Shown one piece after another: positions 1 to 11,000 of a stretch of 64,000 bases of DNA. The stretch covers positions 51,991-115,990 of the forward strand of contig CAVXME010000003.1 of assembly GCA_963762965.1 (NCBI GenBank), given 5' to 3'. Positions within the stretch are counted from its first letter, which is position 1, and every line of letters begins with the position of its first letter. Both the position numbers and the translations under genes were made by a program. The notes below the pieces were generated by a model. That model was not told the DNA's origin. It was given only the letters and a program-made list of their open reading frames with translations, and did not search any database. This DNA is from DATBAX01 sp963762965. Its GTDB lineage: Bacteria; Acidobacteriota; Terriglobia; Terriglobales; Acidobacteriaceae.

Positions 1-108
1 GTTTTCAGTGATGCTAATTTCTTCATTGAATTTGTCCTCGTCGTCCTTGTCCTTGTCATTATTTTGTTTGCTGCTGGTTGGCTGACTTTGGTTCGCCGAG
101 TCTGCTGA
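1..108 (+). CDS. C-terminal tail of a membrane protein (5'-truncated)
   Basis: Frame 1 is open from the window edge to a TGA at 106-108, giving 35 residues. They contain one strongly hydrophobic stretch rich in Val, Leu and Ile, followed by a short basic end (LVRRVC). This is the shape of a last transmembrane helix with a cytoplasmic positive tail. The rest of the gene lies outside the window, so the family cannot be named. It converges on the long leftward gene that follows. Confidence 0.35.
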   Translation, partial: VFSDANFFIEFVLVVLVLVIILFAAGWLTLVRRVC

Positions 109-121
109 GTGAAGATCATTC

Positions 122-3100
122 TCACTGCACCACCAGCGTCATCGTGGTCGAGGCTTGAAACGATCCGCTTGTTCCCGTGACTGTAACCGTGTAGCTTCCA
201 GCCGGCGTGGAGGGAGTATTTGCGAAACCGCCCGAGCACCCGGTGAGCAGTGCCGTGCCGACTCCCAGACTCGCCAGCGCCAAAACCAGTGCCAGCGCTT
301 TTGGAATGCGTTTGCGCCCCAGCACTGCGCCAAACAGCACGAACCCCAGACTCAGCGGCGCCACCGGAAGTCCCCGGTGGTTGGCAGGAACTTCGCGGGC
401 AGGAATGCTGGCTGCCAGCGTCGCCAACTGGATCGTCATGACCGTCGGAGCGCCCGTGCTCCCCGGCGTAACCGTCGGAGGATTGAACGTCGCGGTTGCG
501 CCCGGCGGAAGCCCGGAAGCCGAGAGCGTAACCACGTTGTTAAATGCGCCTCCCAGTGGCGGTACCGTAATGTCGATGATCGCCGCGCCTCCGGGTGCGA
601 CCGGAACCGGCGTGGTCGGAGCGGTGACGGTGTAGGCAGTCGTTACCGTTAAGCTGATGGCGGACGAGGTGGACGCGGCAAATCCCGTATTGCCCGGATA
701 CACCGCCGTAATGCTATCGGCGCCCACCACCAGGCTGCTGGCGGTGAACGTCGCCACTCCGGAAGCGTTGAGCGTGCCGGTGCCCAGCAAAGTAGTTCCG
801 CTGTAGAAACTGATGATGCCGGCAGGGGTTCCGGTGGGCGCTGGAGTGACGGTTGCCGTAAGCGTTGCAGGCTGTCCGTCAGCCAGCGGATTAGGCGAGG
901 CTGTGAGCGTGGTGGTGGTTGTGATGGTCGCCGGCGCCGTCACCGTCTCGCTAAGCACGGAACTGCTCAATGCCGAGAAATTAGTGTTCCCGCCATACGC
1001 TGCCGTAATCGAATGCGCGCCCAAAGCGAGCCCCGACGTGGCATAGGCCGCCACCCCCAGCGCCAGCGTGCCTGAGCCCAGCAATGTGGTTCCGTCATAG
1101 AAGCTGACTGAACCGCTGGGTGCGCCTGCCGAGGAAGAAACCGTCGCCGTGAACGTGACCGTGGCCGCCACCACCGCCGGATTGGCGGAGGAAATCAACG
1201 TGACCGTCGGCGCCGCCTTGGCAACCGTCAGAGATTCAGTGGCGCTCGCCGAGGCATAGGTGGTCGTGTCGGTGGGCGTGAAGGTGGCCGTAAGCGTGTA
1301 ACTGCCCACGCCCAGCACCGTGGTTCCGGTGACCGCGATCGGGCTGCCGCCCGCGAGCGTAGCCGTGTAAGTGAAACTGCCCGCCACCGTTGTCGATCCG
1401 CTGGTCGCCGAGGCATCGAGAATGCCGCTTAGCGTGGTGCCATAGGGAATCGCGCCGGACGGCGGCGTCCAGTTGATGGTCGGCACAATCGGCGCGGCCG
1501 CAACCGGAATCGTGGTGGTATTGCTACTCGTCGCAAACACTCCTGCCACGCCGACATAATTGGCTGTGATGGTGTGCGTGCCCACACCCGCCAGTGTGAC
1601 TCCGGCGAGAATCGCCGTGCCTGACCCGTTGAGCGCAACCGCAGTGCCGCCGTTGAGCGAGATGGTGGTCGATCCTACCGTGTCCATAAACGTCATGCCC
1701 CCGGTCGGGATAGTCGCCGCATGCCCCGCCGTGGTGTCGGTGACGATCGCCGCGATCGTAATCGCCTGTCCCAGCACCACACTGGTCGGGGCCGTCGAGA
1801 CCGCGACTGCCGTGCTGTCTGCCACGGCGATGCCAGTGCCGCTTACTGCGAGGTCTTGCGTGGTCGCGGTGAGGTTCAGGCTGTTGTCGGTGACCACGAT
1901 ACCGGTGCTGAGACTTCCCGCCGATTGCGGCGTGAACTCGATCGCCACGTCGCAGAGCGTCCCCGCAGCCAGCGAGGTGCCCAGGGCGCACAGGTTTTCG
2001 TCCCCGCTGTCTTCGGAGAAGTTCACCGTATAGCTTGGAACCGTAGCAAAAATTAACGGCAGATCGCCGAGGTTAGCTACGGTCGCGGTTCGCGTGGCGC
2101 TGGTCGAGCCCACATTCGTGTTCGGAAACGCCAGAGTGGCGCCGCTGACGTTCGCGAGCACAATTCGATTGTTGGTCCAGTCGGGAATATAAAGGTTTCC
2201 CAAGGGATCCAGCGTCGTCCCAAAGAGCGTGCTGCCCAATGTTGAGGGAGCCGGCATTCCGCTGATGCTTAGGGCCGAGGCCACGCCCGCCGTCGTCAGT
2301 CGCACAATTCGAGTGTTGCCGGTGTCCACCACGAAGACGTTTCCCATCGCGTCCACGGCCACCCCCTGGGGATTGCTGATGGCAGGGGTGATGCCGGGAA
2401 AACTCAGTTCGGAGGCGACGCCCGCCGTCGTGACCTTGATAATGCTGCTGCTGTTCTGGGTGCGGGCGGCGGCATAAATGTTTCCCTGCGCATCCACGGT
2501 CATGCCCGTCAGCGTACTGCCGCCGAAAGAAAAGCTGCCCGTACCTATGACTACTCCCAGGCCACTGGAAGTCGATCCCGCGACCACCAGAGTGGACACG
2601 CGAATAATCCGGCCATTGGTGAAGTCGGAAATAAAAAGATTTCCCGCGCCATCAAGCGCCAGCGCTACGGGGAAGCCCAAAGCCGGGCTAAGACCGGTGA
2701 TGCTCAGTACGGAAACCACGCCTCCCGGCGTCACCACCAGGATGCGGCTGTTTTGATGATCGCCAATGAAAAGATTGCCTGCCCCATCAACCGCGACTCC
2801 GGTAATGTTCTGCACCGCGATGCTGCCCGGAGTTCCCAGAGCCACCAGCACGGCGCTGCCGCCACCTGCCGGAATCCTGGTCACGTTCTTGCCGGAATAG
2901 TCGCCGACATAAATATTCCCCGCGCCGTCCAGTGCCACTTGAAAGGGATTCGAAAGCGTCAGGCCGCCGGCGTTGATCACGGTTCCCGTATTCGGACCTA
3001 ACGCGGCCACCGGGGAATCACCCCAGCCATAAAGGGGCACGGACAGAATGGGGTTGGCGGACTCGTCGTAAAGAACCACCGAGCCCGTGCGCAAACCGGG

Positions 3101-4444
3101 TGCGGTAGGCAGGAAGGTAACTTCTACGACGCAAACCGAGCTGGGCCCCGTCGAGCTGTTGCAGGTGGTGTCGCTGCCCGAGATGAAATCGAGGCTCGGA
3201 ACGCCGGAGGTCAGCACCTGAACCGAACCCAGCCCCGACGATTCGGTAGTGAAGGTCAGAGTCAGGGTCACGGGGCTGGATGATCCCAGCTGAACATGGC
3301 CAAAGCCCACGGCGGTTCGGTTCAGCGAATACGTGGAGTCGCCGGCCATGACATCCGCGTTGACCGGAGGGTCGACGACCAGGACACGGTTGTTGAAGAA
3401 ATCGGCGATATAGACCGTGCCGAACACGTCCAGCGCAACCCCCGTCGGCACGTTGAGCGTTTCCGAGCCGATATACAACACCGTCCCATTTGAGCTGGTG
3501 TCGATCTCGGCGATGCGATTGTTGCTGCCATCGGCGATGAAGACGTTGCCCATGCGATCGACCGTGACCGCCTGGGGATGCGACAGGGTCACGCCCCCGA
3601 GAATCGAGACCACCACGCCCGTGGTCGAACCTGCCGCCACGGTGACGATGCGGTTATGGTTGGAGTCAGCAATGTAGAGTTTGCCGGTCACGTCCACGGC
3701 CAGGCCGAGGGGGCTGCTCAACGTCGCGGAGCCGGAGGACACCGTAATGGTGAGCGCGGCGGCCACGCCTCCCGCCGTGATTTCGACGATGCGGTTGTTG
3801 CCCGTATCGGAGACGAAGATGTCCCCGGACTGGTCCAGAGCCACGCCTCTCGGCGAACTGAGATTCACGCTGCCGGTGCTGATCGCCGAACCCACCCCCG
3901 CCGCCGTGATCTCAACCACGCGGCTGTTTCCCGTATCCGAAATGTAGAGGTTGCCCGATCCGTCAACCGCGATTCCGCTCGGACTGCTCAACGCCGGCGT
4001 CAGGCCGGTGATCGTGACCACCGACGCCACGCCCAGGGCATTCACCTCGACGATCCGGTTGTTGCCCGTATCCACAATGTAGACGTCCCCCGCCGTATCC
4101 ACGACGACATCCCCAGTCGAGCCCAGGGTGATGCCGGCCGTAGCCAGCCGGCGCACCAGTCCCTGAAACGTCAGACTAAAACTGGCCCAGGACACCCCGC
4201 ATCCCAGCGGCACCATCAGCCCCGCCGCCACATATCGCAGGAGCCATCGCTTTCCAGGTGTGCCACGCCACCGGCTCTTTCCAGCGATGATTACGACCAA
4301 TGCGAGAAGCAGAAAAGCAACAGAGACGGCGGTACTCCCTACCAGCGCAGCGAAGCACCGGGCAAGAGCGAAAACGCAAGCGACCACAAGCGGACTCACG
4401 ATAGCGGTTGTTGCCTTAGACATGGTTGCCTTGACCTCATCCAA
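122..4444 (-). CDS. Giant NHL-repeat / bacterial Ig-like surface protein
   Basis: A 1440-residue protein, probably exported and anchored to the envelope. Two hydrophobic stretches lie in the first ~95 residues. A first block of NHL repeats follows (about 100-350; motif like VYIVDTGNNRIVEV), then a Hydin/ASPM-like beta domain (about 370-470), a second NHL block (480-740), another ASPM-like domain (760-850) and several Ig-like repeats (about 860-1300). Near the C-terminus two hydrophobic segments separated by GRKRIPK, the second ending in LLTGC, interrupt the last beta domain, which then resumes to the end. NHL propellers and Ig repeats usually bind proteins or glycans; no catalytic motif is visible. 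The upstream ATG (4444) lacks a clear ribosome site. The second ATG at 4423 has GAGG upstream and may be the true start. Confidence 0.85.
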   Translation of the reverse strand: MDEVKATMSKATTAIVSPLVVACVFALARCFAALVGSTAVSVAFLLLALVVIIAGKSRWRGTPGKRWLLRYVAAGLMVPLGCGVSWASFSLTFQGLVRRLATAGITLGSTGDVVVDTAGDVYIVDTGNNRIVEVNALGVASVVTITGLTPALSSPSGIAVDGSGNLYISDTGNSRVVEITAAGVGSAISTGSVNLSSPRGVALDQSGDIFVSDTGNNRIVEITAGGVAAALTITVSSGSATLSSPLGLAVDVTGKLYIADSNHNRIVTVAAGSTTGVVVSILGGVTLSHPQAVTVDRMGNVFIADGSNNRIAEIDTSSNGTVLYIGSETLNVPTGVALDVFGTVYIADFFNNRVLVVDPPVNADVMAGDSTYSLNRTAVGFGHVQLGSSSPVTLTLTFTTESSGLGSVQVLTSGVPSLDFISGSDTTCNSSTGPSSVCVVEVTFLPTAPGLRTGSVVLYDESANPILSVPLYGWGDSPVAALGPNTGTVINAGGLTLSNPFQVALDGAGNIYVGDYSGKNVTRIPAGGGSAVLVALGTPGSIAVQNITGVAVDGAGNLFIGDHQNSRILVVTPGGVVSVLSITGLSPALGFPVALALDGAGNLFISDFTNGRIIRVSTLVVAGSTSSGLGVVIGTGSFSFGGSTLTGMTVDAQGNIYAAARTQNSSSIIKVTTAGVASELSFPGITPAISNPQGVAVDAMGNVFVVDTGNTRIVRLTTAGVASALSISGMPAPSTLGSTLFGTTLDPLGNLYIPDWTNNRIVLANVSGATLAFPNTNVGSTSATRTATVANLGDLPLIFATVPSYTVNFSEDSGDENLCALGTSLAAGTLCDVAIEFTPQSAGSLSTGIVVTDNSLNLTATTQDLAVSGTGIAVADSTAVAVSTAPTSVVLGQAITIAAIVTDTTAGHAATIPTGGMTFMDTVGSTTISLNGGTAVALNGSGTAILAGVTLAGVGTHTITANYVGVAGVFATSSNTTTIPVAAAPIVPTINWTPPSGAIPYGTTLSGILDASATSGSTTVAGSFTYTATLAGGSPIAVTGTTVLGVGSYTLTATFTPTDTTTYASASATESLTVAKAAPTVTLISSANPAVVAATVTFTATVSSSAGAPSGSVSFYDGTTLLGSGTLALGVAAYATSGLALGAHSITAAYGGNTNFSALSSSVLSETVTAPATITTTTTLTASPNPLADGQPATLTATVTPAPTGTPAGIISFYSGTTLLGTGTLNASGVATFTASSLVVGADSITAVYPGNTGFAASTSSAISLTVTTAYTVTAPTTPVPVAPGGAAIIDITVPPLGGAFNNVVTLSASGLPPGATATFNPPTVTPGSTGAPTVMTIQLATLAASIPAREVPANHRGLPVAPLSLGFVLFGAVLGRKRIPKALALVLALASLGVGTALLTGCSGGFANTPSTPAGSYTVTVTGTSGSFQASTTMTLVVQ

Positions 4445-4930
4445 TCGGAAGATTTGTGCTGGCTGAGAACGTTCTTAGAAACGCCGCTCACTCGGGAGGG
4501 AAATATGCATCTGGATTTCCAGACGGGAGATCGGTCTGAAATTTGGCGCAGGGGTGGCTTTACGAAAGGTCGTATCTATTCGGAGGAAGCAGAGGAGCGC
4601 CGTTGCTACACTCGAAAACGCCCGCGCAGTAAGGGTTTGCGGGCATTACGCCGGCAGCCATTGCACCCTGCCAGCTGTCTGGTAAGGCCTAGAGTGGAAA
4701 CATTTGGGGGGAGGGAATCGCCGCCAAGGCGTCACCACGAACCAGAGTCAGCTGGAACAATCCGAAGCAGGAAAAATTCGGGATGCCAAGGTCCAATCCG
4801 GGAACCTGACTTCGCTAAGCGGCTCAGGCGCTCCACAGAAGCGTCAGGTTCTCAGTTCAAACATGAGACAGCAACTGCAGCGGGCTAGGAGAGGTGTCAA
4901 CAGGTCAGACCCATCAAAAATGTGTTCGTG
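4445..4930. other. Intergenic region, no convincing gene
   Basis: About 490 bp between two leftward genes. Open frames here are out of step with both neighbours and have no family features. A short inverted repeat (GCCCGC/GCGGGC, 4620-4644) is the only structure seen. The region probably carries the promoter of the NHL/Ig gene and the 3' end of the permease transcript. Confidence 0.4.
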
Positions 4931-6310
4931 TTAGGACTCGCTAAAATCGACCATGATCGGCCGGTCGCGGAACCCTCGCGTCTTAATCGCACAGTAAATC
5001 AGTCCCGCGATGAACCACACCCCGCCGACCAGTTTCGAGGGCAATCCCAGTCCCAGCCAAATCCATAAACAAAATACGAAGCCCAGAAGAGGCACTACAA
5101 CGTCCACCAGCCAGCGACGCTTGCGGCCGGGTTGCTGTACGATTCCGAATTGCCAGAAGGTGGCGAAATTCACTCCCATGAAAGCAAGAAACGCGCCGAA
5201 ATTCAGGATCTCTCCAGCCTGTTCGTAACTCACGAACAGGGTTCCGATATAGGCCACAATTCCGATCAGCCAGATGTTGCGGGTGGGCGTGTTCCGCCGG
5301 GGATCCAGGTAGGCAAAAAGTTTCCGCGGCAGAACGTTGTCGCGCCCCATGCCGAAAAGCAATCGGGCAGCGCCCACCTGACCGGTCAGTCCTGATCCAA
5401 CCGAGGCGAGAATCAGCACAATCCCCAAGGCCTGGAAAAGCAGCGGGCCTCCTACCCGGTGGGCCACGTCCATGAAAGCCGTCTCCACGTTGGGGAAGAA
5501 CCTGAAATCCGGCCATACTCGTTGTCCGAGATAAACTTCCAGCCCGCCAACGATCCCGGTGAACAGGCAGACTAAAACCGTGGCCAGCATGACGTTTCGC
5601 TTGGGATTCTTCACGTCCTCAGCAAGCGTAGTGACCCCGTCGAAACCAATATAGGTAAGTGCGGCGTAGGAAGTTGCAGTCCAGATCACTCGCGGGTTGA
5701 AGGTTTTAGGGTCGTAAAAAGGTTGAACGGAAAAAACCCCGGCCCATCCCTGGAGATGAAAGAGGTAGCGGACCGCCAGCACCATGAAGACCCCAATCAC
5801 CGCGCACATGATGGTCAGAAGAACGATATTGGCGTAGGCGGTGGTGCGGATACCGCGCAGATTCAACAAGGTCATGCTCCCAACAAAAACCGCTGCCAGC
5901 ACGGCATACGGGACGAAAGGAAAAAACCGCTTGATGGTGAGCGCTCCGTAAATGCCGTTCAGCAGCGGCTGGATCAGGTAATCCAGAAACATGGCCCAGC
6001 CTGCGAGAAAACCTAAGTGGGGATTGAGTCCGCGCCCGACGTACGTGTAAGCGGACCCCGCCGCCGGGTAGAGCGTCGCCATTCGCCCGTAGCTGACAGC
6101 GGTGAGCATCATCGCGATCATGGCAATCAGAATGGTGGTGACGAAGTGACCCTGCGACAGCACCTGGGCGACGCCAAACATGGGGACCGGTGCAATGGGC
6201 ATGATCAGGACAATGCCGTAGAAGATCAGGTCCCACAGGGTTAGAACTCGGCGCAGGCGCGGAACCGCTCCCGCTGGGTTGGGTGACGCGGAGGGAGCAG
6301 GTTCAGTCAT
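4931..6310 (-). CDS. APC-family amino acid/polyamine permease
   Basis: A 459-residue inner-membrane transporter with about twelve hydrophobic segments. The N-terminal part (LTLWDLIFYGIVLIMPIAPV, residues 24-43, and the Gly/Ala-rich helices after it) and GSAYTYVGRGLNP are typical of the amino acid-polyamine-organocation family, with TYIGFDGVTTLAEDVKNPKR in the helix 6-7 region. Proteins of this type exchange or import amino acids or amines; the substrate cannot be read from sequence. It lies 84 bp downstream of the mutarotase-like gene on the same strand and may be co-transcribed with it, which would link it to the carbohydrate locus, though APC transporters rarely carry sugars. Confidence 0.85.
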   Translation of the reverse strand: MTEPAPSASPNPAGAVPRLRRVLTLWDLIFYGIVLIMPIAPVPMFGVAQVLSQGHFVTTILIAMIAMMLTAVSYGRMATLYPAAGSAYTYVGRGLNPHLGFLAGWAMFLDYLIQPLLNGIYGALTIKRFFPFVPYAVLAAVFVGSMTLLNLRGIRTTAYANIVLLTIMCAVIGVFMVLAVRYLFHLQGWAGVFSVQPFYDPKTFNPRVIWTATSYAALTYIGFDGVTTLAEDVKNPKRNVMLATVLVCLFTGIVGGLEVYLGQRVWPDFRFFPNVETAFMDVAHRVGGPLLFQALGIVLILASVGSGLTGQVGAARLLFGMGRDNVLPRKLFAYLDPRRNTPTRNIWLIGIVAYIGTLFVSYEQAGEILNFGAFLAFMGVNFATFWQFGIVQQPGRKRRWLVDVVVPLLGFVFCLWIWLGLGLPSKLVGGVWFIAGLIYCAIKTRGFRDRPIMVDFSES

Positions 6311-6394
6311 CAGTTTCGATCCTCGACTCGATCTTTAGCTTCGTACTGCGAGCGTCATTATGTGCGGGAATTGCTGATCTCAAGAATTGCCACT

Positions 6395-7495
6395 TCATCG
6401 CAACCGCTCCATCGCATCCTTCCAGGTTTCCGGCCGTTGGTACACGGTGGCGCTGATTTCCACGGCAAACTCTTCGCCGGGTTGCAGGGACCGGCTGGTC
6501 TTCTGTTCGTAGGCATGCGCGAGATTTACCGGAACGCTTGTCCACGGCTCGAGGATGACGTGATGCAGCCCTCGCCATCCGCCATAGTTTAGCCAGAGCC
6601 ACAGCGCTGGGCATTGCTCGAGGGGAAACTTCAAAAGAAATCCCTCACCGGAAGAAGCATCCTCAACCGCGTACCACCCGTCTTCAAGATCGATCGCGTA
6701 ATGGCCGAAGCAGAGATCGCTCTCGATACCTCGAACCTTGTTCATTTCCACTCGGCCCGCGGCGGTTTCGAGAATTGGCCAGTCGTAGCGTTGTCCGGCT
6801 TCGCCCCAGCCGGGCTGATTGCACTGCGCTACAATCCCGTGCTTTGCGGGAATGCGCAGAATGGTGTGCTCGGTAATCGCAACCGCAGGATGCGTCCCCC
6901 AAAGAAAATCAATACTCGCGGGTCCAAGATTGGTGATTCGGTAATGCATTCTTACAACCGGAGAACGTCCCCCGAGCGTCACCGTCTTTACGGCTTTGAC
7001 TGGACTGATGGGTCCGAAGGCTGAGAGTTGCGCCACCACATTGCCTCCGCGCCGCACCGCCGAATCGATATTCCAGTGCAGCGACCGCAACTCGCCCAAG
7101 CTCGGGTAACGCTGGCCCTGGAATGTGCACTCATCGCAAGTGGGGAAAGCGTCATCCCATCCGCCACACCAGTAATTATCGAATTCGCCCTCTATCGGAA
7201 AGGTCTGCGGAACAATCCTCGGGTTGTGCCACAGAATATTCCTGCCGCTTGGTTTCCAAATCAAATCGTAGATCTTGGCGCCAACGTCGGGAAGAATCCG
7301 CAGCTTCAGCCATTTGTTTTCGAGTTCCAGCGTGGATAACGCAGCCACCCGGCTCCTCCGCGCGGACGGCGCAGGCTTTTCCCGCACCCCAGCTTTATCT
7401 TTGGGCCGAGGTGCGTGTTTCGTATTTCCTCGCGGTCTCCGGATTGCCATCGGCTTTCGTTCTGTCTTGAACTTGGTACGGTTCAAAACCGCCAC
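6395..7495 (-). CDS. Aldose-1-epimerase-like (galactose mutarotase fold) protein
   Basis: A 366-residue protein with a basic, low-complexity start (to about residue 48) followed by a mutarotase-like beta sandwich. Visible are VAALSTLELENKWLKLRILP, typical of strand 1-3 of sugar epimerase folds, the VGAKIYDLIWKPSGRNILWH segment, and later GTHPAV and EPWTSVPVNLAHA. It lacks a clear signal peptide. Such proteins bind sugars and may catalyse anomer interconversion, but the catalytic His/Glu pair of classical GalM is not obvious, so the activity is inferred. The 5' end is a GTG at 7495. An ATG at 7450 (MAIRRPRGN) is an alternative start. It diverges from the TonB-dependent receptor, which supports a role in the same sugar locus. 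Confidence 0.65.
   Translation of the reverse strand: MAVLNRTKFKTERKPMAIRRPRGNTKHAPRPKDKAGVREKPAPSARRSRVAALSTLELENKWLKLRILPDVGAKIYDLIWKPSGRNILWHNPRIVPQTFPIEGEFDNYWCGGWDDAFPTCDECTFQGQRYPSLGELRSLHWNIDSAVRRGGNVVAQLSAFGPISPVKAVKTVTLGGRSPVVRMHYRITNLGPASIDFLWGTHPAVAITEHTILRIPAKHGIVAQCNQPGWGEAGQRYDWPILETAAGRVEMNKVRGIESDLCFGHYAIDLEDGWYAVEDASSGEGFLLKFPLEQCPALWLWLNYGGWRGLHHVILEPWTSVPVNLAHAYEQKTSRSLQPGEEFAVEISATVYQRPETWKDAMERLR
7467..7486. promoter_or_regulatory. Imperfect inverted repeat near mutarotase start
   Basis: TTGAAC and GTTCAA arms flank an 8-bp spacer. The half sites resemble those of the perfect palindrome at 7631-7646, 145 bp away. The site lies within the first codons of the long form of the mutarotase-like gene, or just upstream of its alternative ATG at 7450. 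It could be an auxiliary operator for the same regulator. This is inference from symmetry only. Confidence 0.3.
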
Positions 7496-7630
7496 CCATC
7501 TTCATTCGGATCAAACCCAGAACAGGGTGAACTGAAGCGATCCTGCTGCGGTGTACCTTGACCCAACTACCCAAGCTGCTTCACGCACACGAGTCGTGTC
7601 AAGAAAAGTTCTTGCCCGATGTGAGTTTTG

Positions 7631-7646
7631 GTTCAACCGGTTGAAC
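7631..7646. promoter_or_regulatory. Perfect 16-bp palindrome, LacI-type operator candidate
   Basis: GTTCAACCGGTTGAAC is fully self-complementary and has the central CG and AACCGGTT core common in LacI/GalR-family operators. It lies in the 584-bp gap between the divergent mutarotase-like gene and the TonB-dependent receptor, about 435 bp upstream of the receptor start. No LacI-family gene is present in the window. The only local regulator, an IclR protein 7 kb away, belongs to a different family. Apart from this site and a possible -35 (TTGACT, 7679-7684) I see no gene in the gap. Confidence 0.55.
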
Positions 7647-8079
7647 AATATCGGAACAACTTTTCAGTACTCAAAGTCTTGACTGTGCTAGTGGAGATCG
7701 CGATAGACGATTTTGGGGAAGGACTTTCGACGAGATTTGCAGTCTGCGGAGACCCCAGGTCGTCATTGTTCAAAGCAGAATTTCGTTATCGTTCAGCCTA
7801 TTGGACATCGCCGTTCTTTCCCACCGCGATTGCCTTGACAATGCCGAGCATTCAACGCAAAGTCCTAGAATTCTTTAATGCAATTAGCTCGACCGTAGCG
7901 CAAATCAGTTGCCGCAGGGCCGGATCGAATCAATCTCGAGTCTTCGCGGGATCGCAAAGACGGCGCAATCCATCTCGGATGCACCGCAACTGATAACTGT
8001 GACAGCGTTGGTACGCCGTCCGGCGGTGGAATCCACTTTGACGTTGTGTGACAGAACTCAACCACGAGGAGAACCAAAA

Positions 8080-11000
8080 ATGGCCAGGCAATTGCCACCC
8101 TATTCGCTCAGACGCGGTCTGCTCACCATCGCTGCTATCTTGGCCGCAGGTTCCATAGCATGGGGTGCGGTTACCGGTTCGATTTCAGGAGTGGTTACCG
8201 ATCCCACCGGTGCCATACTTCCTGGAGTCACTGTGGTGGCTACCAGTATATCGACCAACGTGCAGCACACCTCCGCCACCGATTCCCAGGGGTTTTATAG
8301 TTTTCCAGCGCTCAATGTTGACCTGTACAACATCACTATCAGCCAGCCAGGATACCGAAATTTTCTGGCGGAGAAGGTGAAAGTCGATACCAGTTCTGCG
8401 ATCCGGCTTGATGTCCAGTTACAACTGGGAGCGGTCAAGAACACTGTCACCGTCGAAGGCAACGCGCTGGATGTCGAGACTCAAAGCACGCAAATGGGAG
8501 ACGTAATTGAGGATGTCACCATCGCTGCCATGCCTCTCAACGGGCGTTCTTATATTGAACTGTTAGCGCTCCAACCCGGCGTTTCTCCGTACACGGGCGA
8601 TTCCACCACCGGCGGCGTGGGCACTCAATCCATCGATGGCGGCCGGCCCGAGTCTAACGCGTTCATGGTAAATGGAGCCGATGCCGAGGAACTCATTTCG
8701 AATGGGGCCACGGTCATTCCGAACCTGGACGCCATCGCCGAATTTCGCATCATCACCAACAATTACAACGCGGAGTACGGAAATTTCAGCGGCGGACAGG
8801 TAAATGTGGTGACCAAGTCGGGGACCAACCAGTTCCACGGCGACGTCTTCGACTATCTTCGAAATACCGATCTGGACGCTAAGAACTACTTTAGCGGAGG
8901 CCGCGGTGTGTTCATTCAGAACCAGTTCGGCGGAACCGTCGGCGGGCCGATTAAGAAAGATAAGACTTTCTGGTTCGCCGACTATGAGGGCACAAGACAA
9001 ATCGTGGGCGCGGCGCAAAACTTTACCGTGCCCTCAGATGCGGACCGGTCAGGTAACCTGATTGACCAAGCGGCCGCACTCGAAACCTCCGATCCCGCCA
9101 ATGGCGGGTCCGGAGTGGCCGGTCCCTACTTGGCCAGTAACCTGACATCAGAACTGGGATACACCGTCACTCCAGGCGAGGCATACTACTCGCAAGGATG
9201 CACAACCTCCGCCCAGTGCGTCTTTCCCAACGCAGTGATTCCCATGGCCGCTTGGTCACCGGTAGCCATGAACACTTTGAAATACATTCCTGCACCAGAC
9301 GTTCCGGGGCAAGACGCATTCCAGACTGCCGCCTACAACGCGACCTTTTCGGAAAACAAGGGCGGTATACGCATGGATACAAACACCCACTATGGTGCTT
9401 TATTTGGATATTACTTTATAGATCGATACACCAGCGTCAATCCCTACGCCTCGGTCAGTATTCCTGGGTTTAACACTGCCAGTAATGGACAAACTCAATT
9501 GGTGGACCTCGGACTCACAACCACGCTGAACAGTTCGACACTCAATGATGTCCGCCTGGTGTACATGCGGGAGGTCAACCTCGGAGGGATACCCGCCGGG
9601 GGGACGGGAGTGAGCCTTTCTTCGCTGGGCTTCAATACGCCATGGAATAGCACCGGTGGAATCGGCTCGGTCAACTCCAATCAGCAAGGCGTGCCGAACA
9701 TGTTTTTCAATAACTACAGCTTTGGCCAGGCGCCCTACCAGCGGGGACAATTCGACAACACCTGGCAAATCCTTGACAACTTCACCAAGATTGTCCGGAC
9801 CCACAGCTTCCAGTTTGGCGGCGACGTGCACTACGACCAATTCAACTGGCGCCTTCAGGTCTGCGAGAACGGGCAGTTCGGTTTTAGCGGCGGGGAAACC
9901 GGCTATGATTTTGCTGATTTTCTGATTGGCGCACCGACGGTTTTTATCCAGGGCAGTAACGAGATCCTCAATCTGCGCACTCGATATACCGGATTCTATG
10001 CCCAGGACAGTTGGCGGGTGCGGCCGACTCTCACCATCAATTACGGCTTGCGTTATGAAATCATGACGCCGTGGTACGAAACCCATAACTGGCTGGGAAC
10101 GCTCATCCCCGGGGAAAATACAAAAGTGTTTCCCGGCGCGCCAACTGGACTGGTGTTTCCCGGTGACCCTGGAATCTCGCGCGGACTCTCGCCTACCATC
10201 CACAACAACCTGGCTCCAAGATTTGGCATAGCGTATGCGCCCAATGTGCAAGGTGGATTGATAGGAAAGCTATTGGGCGGAGCCGGGAAATCCAGCATTC
10301 GCGCCGGTTACGGAATCTTCTACGGAGCGATGGCGGGACTGGCTTATCAATACACTTCCGGATCGCCTCCGTTTGGCGAATTCTATCAAGCGCCGACGCC
10401 TCCAGTGCTGGCCTCGCCTTATATCGATCTTTCCACGGGACATTCGGAAGGGATAAAATTTCCTTTCACCTATCCCCCCACCAACTCGTCCACGAAAAAC
10501 CCGGACCCGAACTTCAATTGGGCCCAGTTGCTGCCTCTCTCGGGAGGCAACTACTTGTATCCCAGAAACGTCATGCCCTATACCCAGAGCTTCGACTTGT
10601 CGCTGCAACGGCGGATCCAGAACGCTACGCTGGTCAGCATGTCCTATGTCGGAACGGTGGGGCGGCATAACTTGACTTTCATCGAATCAAATCCGGGGGA
10701 CCAGGCTCTTTGTTTGCAATTGAGCAATCCGGCGAATGTGGCCCCGAATACGCCAACTTGCGGCCCCTTCGGAGAACAGAACGTATACACTTTGCCGGGC
10801 GGCCAACTGGTAAACGGTACGCGCCCCCTCTATGGAATCAACCTCGGGAGCAATCCGTTCACCGAGACTGCGGCCACCTCCAGCTATAACGCTTTACAGG
10901 CCAGCCTCCAGCATTCCTCGAAATACACAAACCTCCTGGTGGCCTACACCTTCTCCAAGGCCTTCGACAATGGCTCCGGGCTCACCGACGTAACCAACGT

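Noticed and set aside
3578..4888. A 436-codon plus-strand frame at the start of the window
   Set aside because: Mostly antisense to the NHL/Ig protein with Arg/His-rich low-complexity translation.
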